From the NCBI GenBank assembly GCA_947311845.1, contig CAMZMU010000063.1, forward strand, positions 57,734,902-57,798,901: 64,000 bases of DNA. Reading direction: 5' to 3'. Below, one piece after another: positions 34,182-43,759 of the stretch (the stretch's first letter is position 1; each line of letters opens with the position of its first letter). Origin of the DNA: Poa pratensis. Its lineage: Eukaryota > Streptophyta > Magnoliopsida > Poales > Poaceae. Both the position numbers and the translations under genes were made by a program. The notes beneath the pieces were generated by a model. That model did not search any database and was not told where the DNA came from. It worked only from the letters and a program-made list of their open reading frames with translations.

Positions 34182-34842
34182 TCACAATGGGGAGTAACTT
34201 AGACTAATAACATGGATATGTTACTACTCTAAGAATGTGTTCAGTTTGGGAATTGGAAGGAATGGTACCATTCCATTCAAGCAGAACGGAACCGTTCCAT
34301 TCTTGTGTTCGGTTTGGACAACATTCTTGTGTTTGGTTTTGGAATGGGGTGAGGACGGAATGGAATGGGGTGAGAATGAAATTATTCCTAATATCAATTA
34401 ATTATTCCTAAACTTGATTAATTATACCTAAACTCGATTAATTATTCCTAACCTTGATTAATTATTCCTAATCTTGATTAATTATTCTTAAACTTGATTA
34501 ATTATAACTAACGAGTAATTAGCGAGGCTCGTTTTTCGAGGAACCAGTCGATTCCATCCCATTCCGGAACCGAATGCGAGAATCGTCCCTAGGAACGGAA
34601 CCGTTCCATTCCGTTCCATCAGATTTCGAAACCGAACACATCCTAAGTTACTACCTCTATAGTGGGGAGTAATATGTGTGAGTGTCATATTTATTAAGTT
34701 GTACACTCATCTTGCATTGAAATGTGATGTTACGGTATCATAGTTAGTTACCACAATCATCTCTCTCCTCATTAATTACCCGCCACATCAGATTTTTTGT
34801 CTGCGTGGTATTGATGTCACTACTCATGTTACTCCCACTCTG
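34182..34842. mobile_element. Pooideae MITE, host of a nested MITE
   Basis: Outer ends CACAATGGGGAGTAAC and, inverted, TCAGAGTGGGAGTAAC bracket sequence typical of a common Pooideae MITE (TGTTACTACTCTA..., ACTACCTCTATAGTGG, CTCTCTCCTCATTAATTA). It is interrupted by a Tourist-like MITE. The superfamily of the outer element is uncertain. Confidence 0.6.
34233..34643. mobile_element. Tourist-like (PIF/Harbinger) MITE with internal 20 bp repeats
   Basis: 411 bp. Ends GAATGTGTTC and, inverted, GGATGTGTTC, flanked by TSD TAA at 34230-34232 and 34644-34646. Its centre has six copies of a 20 bp unit (AATTATTCCTAAACTTGATT and variants) from about 34380 to 34499. Confidence 0.7.
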
Positions 34843-34859
34843 ACTCTCATGTCAAGCTA

Positions 34860-36430
34860 ACGGTAGTTTAGTCGTACGTCGAGCATCCATGCCGTAACAG
34901 CTGTGTATAATTAAGGCGGTGGTACTAGTTTAACGTTACCGATGAAGCGTTTAACCATGTCTACGGACAAACAAGAGCGTGAGCGCGTGCCTAGTTTTAC
35001 ATAACCAATGGAGCATTTAACCATCTTGATTACCTGCACTCTAGTTCACATGCAGTTAGATGTTTGAACTCTCAACTGCACTGTAGCGGTGCACGGTGTA
35101 GACAGTTCCCAGCCGGCCGGAGCTTCCAAATCAACTTGCAGCGTGGGTTTGTCACGTTACGTGTCTGCTCTGTTTTTGTATGCTTGGGTCAACAGCAAGT
35201 TGACCGCAACGCAATGAAACCAGAGGCCATCCGTATCAATTCCGCCACCGGATCAGCAAGAAATACGTTGTGGAAAGTCAAAACTCGGGAAGGCTTCGTA
35301 CATATACGTGCCCAAAGAACGGGTTAACCGCGAGAAAGAGAGAGAAGTGTCGGATTTAAGCACGTAAAGATGCACTAGCAGCAAGTTTCAGAAAAGGGGA
35401 AGGCGCTAGCACTAGGAATGCAGGTTACAGGAAAGTGCTAGAATGCAGATCAGCCTTGGCTGTAACTAGTCCAACCATTTCAGTTGGAGTTTCAGCTAAT
35501 TCAGGAATCAGTAGTTCTGTTGTCAACGATGTTTAGGTATTTCAAACGATGTTCACTGCAACAATGGCAGACAACAAAGTAACAATTGCTGAAAAGCAGT
35601 TGCTTTGTGAGCGGCTGATCCGCAAATCACTAGAGCTACACCCATACCTTTCCGGAAAAAACCGGCGCCCATGCGATTTCTGCTCCATGGTCAATACAGG
35701 TCAGCTAGTTTCGGGTAATCTGGCCAGCCTTTAGACTTGTTCCAGTTTGAGCATAGATATCTTGCTGCTGCAGAGGGGCTTTATTGACTGTTCCACCGTA
35801 ATTTCATACTCTGGTTCGGTTACTGAAACAGGGACATGTTCAAGTCTCACCGAGAACACCGAGCCAGTGAAAACGCTTGAACATGTAACAGTGTAATTAA
35901 CCAGTGGTACTGCACAGTGGGCATGAGGTGTTATCACTTACTGGCTGCAGAAATTGATGTGTTAATTCTGGCTGCTGAGCACCATGTACTCTTGGAACTG
36001 CCAGGCCCATCTTCATCAGACATTCATACGCCTGCGCCTAGTCTATTTCTTCGATTTTCACATTATCCATGGTGATCATCGCCAGCACTATACGTCGCCT
36101 TTTGCGAGCGCATACACCCACTCGCCCACGCGAGGTGAACTACTGGGCCGGTCCATTAGATCTACTTACATCACCATCGCTCCTACCGTGCGTCTGTGAG
36201 CGCGTATTATTCTTCTTTCTCATTTTTTTCCTTTCACTAACATCACCAACTACGAGTATTTTTTTTTCTATTTCCTTTTATGTTTCTTTTTTCTGTAAAT
36301 TTTTTATTTTCTCATTTTGGTGTTTCTTTTTATTTTCCTCATTTTTGTAATACAAGACTTTATTTTGGAACCCGCGAACATTTTGAAAAACCGTTTTTTA
36401 TGAATCCATGAATTTTTTTTTGATCCATCG
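34860..36430. other. No gene recognised
   Basis: Short ORFs only, none with a recognisable domain or good start context. Confidence 0.5.
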
Positions 36431-36439
36431 ATCTATTTT

Positions 36440-36960
36440 TCCGGTTCACCCAAATTTAGTTCCTTTCGGTTCAATATTATTTCCGATTCACTATTATTTT
36501 CAGTTCACTATTATTTTCAGCTCATTTTTTTTTTATTCAACCGAATTTTAGTTCCTTTTCGGTTCACTATTATTTTGTGGTTCACCGGAATTTTTTATTC
36601 ACTATTATTTTTCGTTCGTTTGCATTTTCGGTTCAACCGAATTTTAGCTTCTTTCTTTTCACTAATATGTTTTTGGTTCATTGGCATTTTCGGTTCACTA
36701 TTATTTACGGTTCACCGGTATTTTTGTTTCACTATTATTTTTAGTTCACTGGTATTTTTGGTTCACTTTATTTTCGGTTCATCCGAATTTCATCCTTTTT
36801 GGTTCATTATTATTTTCGGTTCATCGGCATTTTTGGTTCACTATTATTTTTGATTCACTAACATTTTTGGGTTACTATTATTTTTGTTTCACCAACATTT
36901 TCGGTTCACTATTATTTTTAGTTCACCAGTAATTTTGGTTGACTATTATTTTCGGTCCTC
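36440..36960 (+). repeat. Degenerate tandem repeat rich in GGTTCACTATTATTTT
   Basis: A T-rich region in which GGTTCACTATTATTTT and relatives such as GGTTCACCGGTATTTT recur many times with irregular spacing. Apparent Phe-rich ORFs are products of this repeat. Confidence 0.7.
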
Positions 36961-37875
36961 CCGAATTTTAATTTTTGAAAAGGGTTCATATTTTGAAAAA
37001 TATTCATTTTTAAATGGTTCCGATTTTTTAAAAATGGATCATATTTTTGAAAAATTTGTTTTTTTGAAAATGGTTCAGATTTTAAAATTGTTTCAAATTT
37101 GAAAATATCCAGATTTCTAAAAATCTTCATATTCAAAAACAAAAAATAAAAATAAAACAAGAAACAAAACAAAAAAACAAAAAAAATATAAAGATAATGG
37201 CAGGAAAGAAAAACGAAAATAAGAAAAAAATAGCCCGTATGTGGACCGGCCCATGTGAAAGTGTCCTACACGGGTGCGCTGGAATCATGCGGGCGAGTCG
37301 GTGGCTTCGGCTCGCAACGGGTGAGGTATAGGGCAACCCGTGATCATCTCCGGCTGATCCAGCTCCATGTCGGACGCTAGGGCTCCTAGGCCTGAGGTCA
37401 CTATGCTCAGATATAAAGTGGTCAACATCAGACCCTTGACATGGAGATGTCCATGTTCAATTCCATGAACAATATAGCCCGTTTTGATAACGCCCGCGAT
37501 TACTATTTGACGATTGTCAAACAGGGAAACGATGCCCACGCAGTGGCGGTTGGCGCCCCGACCAAAAATAAGATCAGTTTTATTTTATATTTTATATTTA
37601 TTTTTTTACAATTTTGTGTTATTTTCCATTTTTTATTTATCGATGTTCCCTTTTATTTGTTTCGTTTTATTCTTATTCCTATTTCCCCTTAATTTATTTG
37701 TATTTATTACGTTTCTATATTCAAGATTAGGTGAGAAAGTGTTATTTTCTATTTTATCTTTTTTGTAACTGCCTCTAGAATGTTCATCCTTTTTGCACTT
37801 TTTATTTTAGTTTGTTTTAAAGCCATCCTCATTTATTATTATTTATTGTTTCCACACCTTCTTCTCTATTATATT
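36961..37875. other. No gene recognised
   Basis: AT-rich DNA with A-rich and T-rich tracts. GGACCGGCCCAT near 37240 mirrors CTGGGCCGGTCC near 36145 and could mark ends of a decayed DNA element, but no TSD was found. Confidence 0.45.
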
Positions 37876-37884
37876 TTTTTAGTA

Positions 37885-38540
37885 TTTTTGTTGAGAAAAA
37901 GTCAACTGATCTATTGATCATCAATAGTAGTACAAAGAATTCCAAAAGTAATAAAAATTACAAAAAGGTCTTCGGACCACCTAGAGACAAATACAAGCAG
38001 TAGAGCGAGCGGAAGGCGCGCCGTTATCCTCACCCCTCCCTCACCGGAGTCAGGTAAATCTTGTCGTAGTAGAGCTTGTTGTAGTAGACAGATGGAAAGT
38101 CATCTTGCTAAGACCGACCAACCCACTAGAGCAGCAACCATCGCCAAAGATGACAACCATATATTGTTAGAGCCAGGCTTGCAACCACACGAACGATCAC
38201 TAAAATGGACCGGATCCCAGGAGATCCTCCGGACACACAATTTCACGTGTCCTCCGCTGGCGCTAGGCGCACCACCGGAGCAAGGATATGACGGGAAGGA
38301 TCTTATTCTGACTTCGGAATGTCAGGTCGCCACACCATCCGGAAAAAGACACTAGAACAACCCTAACAAAAGGAATGAAAACCTTCCTGCCGGCGATTGG
38401 CCACGGTCCGCCACACCTCCGAGGCTCCAAGGGCCGCCGGAGGCGGGAGGACCGGCAGCTTCGCCGGCGAGAGGGACAAAGCCCTAGATCACTTCTGGTT
38501 CCCCTTCGTAGTCTGGAGCCATACCAGTTCGGTCAATTTC
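37885..38540 (-). mobile_element. Minus-strand non-coding retroposon
   Basis: Read on the minus strand it has a GC-rich start with CCCTAGGGC-like leader sequence and a 3' end containing GGTGGTCCGAAGACC, then TTTTGTAATTTTTATTAC and CTTTGTACTACTATTGATG. I recall this 3' end from abundant grass retroposons. No coding domain or TSD was found. Confidence 0.45.
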
Positions 38541-39738
38541 TCGCGTGATACAGATTATTATTTTTTGAAATTTTTAACAGTGATGTGAACAAATATTCTA
38601 GCATGCACGAACAACTTCTCAAATATATAAACTTTTAAAGTATGAATGATTGTTTACTTAATTAGTATTATTGTTCTCATTTTATTACTCATTTATACAA
38701 ACATATGGATATCTATATACCTAATAATAAAAGCATTAAGTTTTCTTGTGGTACGTCATTTTTCTTTCCAGTTCTATCCTACAAGTTTCTGGATATTACT
38801 TGAACTGCCACCGCAAAGTCAAAATAACGGTTCGATTGAAATATCCCACCGCGCCGTCCTCCCAAGCTTCAATGCCTCATGCGCCGCCGGCGAAGCGGCA
38901 ACTGCGCCGCGGACGTCCTTCGTGGATGCCGCCACTGGAACTTCAACTGTCGGCTTTCCTCACAGCTCCCTAGGTGTCGTGACGGTCGGACGAAGTAGGA
39001 GCGGTGGCTGTGTTGCCGCCGGCGCCGGCGCCAACGCCGGTGTGGGGGCAGCTGCACGCTGATGCCGTGCCTCAAATTCGTGACGGGATCCTGGGGGGTC
39101 GCCGAAGAAGAAGTGCCCATGCCGCATCCTGGTGTCGATAGTCTGATTCCCTTGAGGCGTCTTCGCTGTATGCCCCCCGGGCCCCGTCCCCTCGGTGCGT
39201 TTCATCCCCGGCGCCGGATGCTGCTCCACTGCCTCTTCACGAGGTAAGATGAACTGGAATTCGAGTTCTGATCCATTCGTCCCTCCTGGCTGGGCCTGAT
39301 GCTGCTGCCTGCCGGCGCCATGGGAGCAGATTGAGGGTGAGGCCTAGGGAGGAGGACGCACGGAAGAGGGGAGGGCCGGGCTTGGCAGTGGACATCGGGG
39401 ATGAGAGGTAGTGCGCGAATCGACCTGGAAAACGCCGCTCTCTTCTTCTTCATTCACCACACCGCTGACCGCTCGATCTGTGCGAGGCAGAGCAGGGAAG
39501 GGCCGTCGCTGGACAGATGTGGCAGAGAGATGTTTGGTAGATGCGCGTCCACTGTATGCATGCTTCCACTGTTTCCCTTCTAAAATATGCTCTATTCAGA
39601 GGTGATTTTTTGTTTACATATCAATTATTTACTTGGGACGCATCACCCATTCCATGCTGTGCATCTGCTGAATATCCTCAAGCCTTGGCTGCCTTGGAGG
39701 AAATCAAAGCATGGGATTTCCGGAGCAAATGTTGTTTA

Positions 39739-41944
39739 GGATGACTCCAACGGGGCGACGCATCGAGTCCGCGCGCATCCGTTCGTGTCCGCGAGGGCCA
39801 AAAACACGGCCCAACGGGGCGACGCAAACGGACCGCGGTCCGTTTTTTGGTCCGCCGCGACGCATCCCTGGCCCAAATTTGGGCCACCGATGCGTCGGCC
39901 CCGGACGCGAAACGGATCTCTTTTGTGTCCTCCTCTAGTCCGCCCCTGGCCCGCAAATCAGACCATCCCCACCCCAATCACCTCCTCCTCCGCCCCTCTC
40001 GCCGCCACCCGCCGTCGCACCCTCGATTTGGCACCGCAGGCCATTCCGGGGACGCCGTCACCGGAGCAGGTGCTTCCCCGCCGTCACCGGAGCAGGTGCT
40101 TCCCCACCGTCACCGGTGATTCTTGCGGCCAGGAGCGTCCACAGCGCCCCGCGATAGACACGCCGCCCACAAGGTGTTCGGCCGTTCGCCCGGCTACTCA
40201 GGTACGTCCCTCGGCCATGGATAGCTCGGATGAGTGGTTCTACAAGAACCACATCATGCAGCGCTCATCCTCGGACGATTCCTCCGACGATGATGACAGT
40301 GACGGCCTGGTTGCCACCCTCATCGTCAACGAGTACATAGAGAGGATGCGACCGGTGTTCCTTGGCTCCTTGCCGGGCCGTTCTCCTGCTCTTGACCGGA
40401 ACCGGCGAGCTGGCCAAATCCAGCTGTATGGGGACTACTTTCGTCCCCACAAGCCCACATACCCTCCCAAGGTTTTCCGGCGCCGTTTCCGGATGAGGAG
40501 GTCCTTGTTCAACCGCATCCGGGTGGGCGTGATGCATTTTGATGACTACTTCATGTGCAAGCCCGATGCATGTGGTATGAGGGGCTTCTCGTCGTACCAG
40601 AAGTGCACCGCCGCCATTCGCATGCTTGCGTATGGGATTGCCGGCGATCTTGTGGACGAGTATGTGCGCATGAGCGAGTCCACGTGCCTGGAAGCCATGT
40701 ACAAGTTCTGCGCGGCCGTGGTGCAGGTGTTCGGGCCGGAGTACCTGCGGGAGCCCAATGCTGCCGACATGACTCGCCTCCTGGCAATCAACGAGTCAAG
40801 AGGCTTCCCTGGGATGCTCGGGAGCATAGACTGTATGCACTGGGAGTGGAGGAACTGCCCATTTGCTTGGCAGGGGCAGTACAAGGGCCATGTTGGGGCC
40901 TGCACGGTCATACTTGAGGCCGTGGCATCCCAGGACCTCTGGATTTGGCACTCGTTCTTTGGCATGGCCGGCTCGCACAATGACATCAATGTGCTCCAGC
41001 GGTCTCCGGTGTTCAATAGGCTCTCCAATGGCCTGGCACCCCAGGTGACCTTTGAGATCAATGGTAACCAATATGACAAGCCCTATTACCTTGCTGATGG
41101 GATCTACCCCACATGGACAACATTTGTCAAGACAATCTCCAATCCCAATGATGAGAAGAAGAAGAGGTTTGCCAAGGAGCAAGAGAGCGCAAGAAAGGAT
41201 GTAGAGCGTGCATTCGGTGCTCTACAGTCCCGATGGGCTATTGTGCGCCATCCTGCTCGGATATGGGACAAGGACCAGCTGTGGGAGGTGATGACAGCGT
41301 GCGTGATCATGCACAACATGATCGTGGAGGACGAACGCGACGAGGGCTTGAATGATCAGGCATGGCAGTTCCGGGGTGAGTTGGTTCAGCCCCAGGGACC
41401 GTCCACATTTGCTCAGTTCCTCGACTTCCACCGTGACATTCGTGAGAAGGAGTCCCATGTTCGGCTCCAAAATGATTTGGTGGAGCATGTCTGGCAGCAC
41501 TACGGTAACCAGGGTGACCAGGGTGATCAGGGGCAGTAGTTCCATTTGATGAACTACTTGTCTTATTTATTTGGTTTGTAATGCATGAAATAATTTATTA
41601 TTTCTGAAACTATTTGTTTGTGTTTGTTTGAACTATTTGGATTGTAATAATAAGTACTTGATGAACTATTCGGATTGCTTTTATGAATTGTATTATTTGA
41701 GCTTTGATGAACTATTCAGAATAATCAAAAACCCTGGGCGTTTGTGGCCCACCTCCCCTATGTATCAATGAAAATGGCCCATATAGGGCCTGCTTACCTG
41801 AAAAAAAACAGAGGGCGGACTCGATGCGTCGCCCCGTTGGGGGCAGTGGCCGGAAAGGGGCGGACGTGGGCCGGACATGGGTCCTTTTGGCGACGCAAAC
41901 GGACCAAACGCGCGTCCGTTTGCGTCGCCCCGTTGGAGTCATCC
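39739..41944 (+). mobile_element. PIF/Harbinger transposon nested in the Helitron
   Basis: 2,206 bp. The 24 bp terminal inverted repeats start GGATGACTCCAACGGGGCGA and match perfectly. TSD TTA lies at 39736-39738 and 41945-41947. Subterminal sequences repeat GCGACGCAAACGGACC in both orientations. It holds one transposase gene and no Myb-like second ORF. Confidence 0.93.
40217..41539 (+). CDS. PIF/Harbinger transposase, 440 residues, open
   Basis: The ATG at 40217 is the first good Met. The frame is open further upstream, but only through non-conserved GC-rich sequence that includes a duplicated stretch (CCGTCACCGGAGCAGGTGCT twice, 40055-40110). The protein is a DDE transposase of the plant Harbinger family, which cuts at TIRs and inserts at TTA/TAA. 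The DDE residues are Asp205 in GSIDCMHWEW, Asp256 in AGSHNDINVL and Glu330 in VERAFGALQSRW. An N-terminal acidic Ser/Asp stretch precedes a helix-turn-helix-like region (FRRRFRMRRSLFNRI). The length is normal and no lesion is seen. In PIF, mPing/Ping and Pong systems a separate Myb-like protein is also needed; none is encoded here. Confidence 0.92.
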   Translation: MDSSDEWFYKNHIMQRSSSDDSSDDDDSDGLVATLIVNEYIERMRPVFLGSLPGRSPALDRNRRAGQIQLYGDYFRPHKPTYPPKVFRRRFRMRRSLFNRIRVGVMHFDDYFMCKPDACGMRGFSSYQKCTAAIRMLAYGIAGDLVDEYVRMSESTCLEAMYKFCAAVVQVFGPEYLREPNAADMTRLLAINESRGFPGMLGSIDCMHWEWRNCPFAWQGQYKGHVGACTVILEAVASQDLWIWHSFFGMAGSHNDINVLQRSPVFNRLSNGLAPQVTFEINGNQYDKPYYLADGIYPTWTTFVKTISNPNDEKKKRFAKEQESARKDVERAFGALQSRWAIVRHPARIWDKDQLWEVMTACVIMHNMIVEDERDEGLNDQAWQFRGELVQPQGPSTFAQFLDFHRDIREKESHVRLQNDLVEHVWQHYGNQGDQGDQGQ

Positions 41945-42223
41945 TTAGTATGAAGAATATTATCTGATGGTTCCGTTGGTACGGAAAAAAACATAGTGTA
42001 TGATTGAACAATTTCTTTAAAACATTTGAAGTGAGCGTATTGTCAGATTGACGGTGATCTTTTCTTTCCTCGCAAAATATCCTCTTCTATTTATGTAGAA
42101 CTGGTACGTGTAATGTAATATTATAATGTATATGGCTGATTTCTTTCCATGAAACGACAAATCAAGTGCGCTTTTAAATTGATTCTGTTGTCTCCCGTTG
42201 CAACGTACGGGCACGTTTCCTAG

Positions 42224-43010
42224 TTTATTTTGAAACACATTAAAATTATGTTGTGTAAGACATACATTATTATTATAGAACTATTTGCATTGGTATGTAT
42301 CATGTTGTTACTGCACGCAAGCACCTCGTTGGTACTGGATGTGGCCATGCCCAAGCCATCACCGATGGCTATCGACAATGATAGTGAAACATTTCCTCAA
42401 GATCGAACACCCTGCTGATGGTCGTGGGTGGTTCAGCACTTGGTGTATTCGACATCAAATTGCCTGTAATAGATTGAACAACTTTTGTATGAACATGGCC
42501 GGACGGCACTATGTAGTGGATTCGAGAGTAGAACATAGATTAGGGGAGGACAAATTGGTAAATTGTTCTTCTTATATTACTAGATGATAATTGATACAGA
42601 TGTTGCCCTTATATATGAAGATTTACTTGACCCAACAAAGGATACGTATCCGATCTCTAGCTCTACATGTATATCTTCGATGTTTTAACTCTTTATATGA
42701 TGTGTCATATGTATCTGAATATTACTTCTGCACTTAACTGAAATTACACTTTTCAGAATGGATATAGACATTATACTGACACACGATGGAGTACTAAATT
42801 TTACAAACACCTTCACACACCATACTGACTGCATAATCCACTTGGCAGACACTTCGACACAAGCTATAATCTGATGCACCGGAAGAGTTCAGCAACTGGA
42901 GTGCACCCTAGGCTAAGTTACAATTTTCAGCAACAGCTAATACTAGTCAGAGGTTCAGAGCCAGAGCAATAACACAGCCACGACATCGGTCCATCATCAA
43001 ACCTTAAAGT
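42224..43010. other. No gene recognised; 3' flank of the MYB pseudogene
   Basis: The part next to 43010 is probably the 3' UTR of the MYB gene, transcribed leftwards. No other coding sequence is supported. Confidence 0.5.
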
Positions 43011-43335
43011 TCAGTTCGTGGCAGATGGCGACAACGGCGGCGGCGGCTGATCAAAAGAGTCAAACATGTCCGTCGGGAGGTCATCAAAGAAGTAGTCCCG
43101 GGTCTCAGTCTTAACGGGATTACGCGTGCAATCCATCCCGAAGAACGGCATCATCATTGGCGCCGGCTGCACAACTGGAAACAGCTCCTGGTAAGGGAGA
43201 TCGTCCATAGCGCTCGCTCCCACGAACCCAGCTGCACCGATGTCGCATCTCCCGGCATGTCCGGGAAGTCCATCAGATGGTACGGATGGTGATAAAACGG
43301 CAGCTCTGGGGCGAACTGGTGAGCCGCGTTGGATG
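43011..43335 (-). pseudogene. DUO1-like R2R3-MYB, 3' part of the last exon (split by MULE-2)
   Basis: This is the C-terminal end of the MYB gene whose 5' part lies at 51496-52729. On the minus strand it enters in the same frame as the other half across the 9 bp target duplication (TCATCCAACG) and encodes NAAHQFAPELPFYHHPYHLM and MDFPDMPGDA. A single-base deletion near 43238 shifts the frame. The original frame then continues with FVGASAMDDLPYQELFPV and ends in FDQPPPPLSPSATN and a TGA at 43013-43011. The tail is acidic and Pro-rich, as expected of a MYB activation region. A separate short gene here is unlikely because order, strand and frame all join with the upstream half. Confidence 0.8.
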
Positions 43336-43759
43336 GGGCAAATAGCTCCTGTGCGACTTGTTTTCAGAGTATTGGCTGGAGTACGACGTCTTTCCAGACA
43401 ATAGCTCCCATGCGACGCAAATATGAGCAGAAATAGCCCAGAGGCACACGGGTGCCAAAACTGTTGTTAGCGGGCTTGTTAGCTTAGATTAAGCATGTGG
43501 GTCCCACAAGATTGAGTCAAACAGCTGACTGAATTCGTCAACCCCGCGCCCAACTGCCTGTGCCCGCGCCCAACTGCCTGTGCCCGCCCCCAACTCCGCT
43601 CTCGTTCTTCTCCGGCGGCGGCGGCGCTCTCGTTCTCGGCGGCGGAAGAGCTTTCGTTCTTGGCGGCGGAAGCAATGGTGAGCGAATTCGTGTTCCTCCC
43701 CGTTCCCCTCCGACTGTATTTGAGATCTGAGCTAATTTGCTCATTGTCTGCTGATTCAA

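Larger units (their letters stand above)
38712..42223 (+). mobile_element. Non-autonomous Helitron
   Basis: The 5' end is TCTATATACCTAATAATAAA, starting with TC and preceded by A. The 3' end is CTAG at 42220-42223 followed by T. A hairpin CCCGT-TGCAACGT-ACGGG lies at 42194-42211, eight bases before CTAG. Insertion between A and T without a TSD, the TC start and the hairpin-CTAG end define a Helitron. There is no Rep/helicase ORF. It carries GC-rich sequence at 38860-39560 that may be captured host DNA, and a complete PIF/Harbinger element that makes up about 2.2 kb of its length. Confidence 0.82.

Noticed and set aside
36575..36932. Phe-rich ORFs that look like membrane proteins
   Set aside because: They come from the T-rich GGTTCACTATTATTTT repeat.
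39785..40216. N-terminal extension of the Harbinger transposase
   Set aside because: The frame is open, but the first codon is GTG and the sequence includes the TIR region and a duplicated GC-rich stretch; the ATG at 40217 fits the family.
43378..43390. First guess for the left end of MULE-2 at GGAGTACGACG
   Set aside because: No TSD fitted there; extending the inverted repeat outwards to GGG at 43336 gave a perfect 9 bp TSD, CGTTGGATG.
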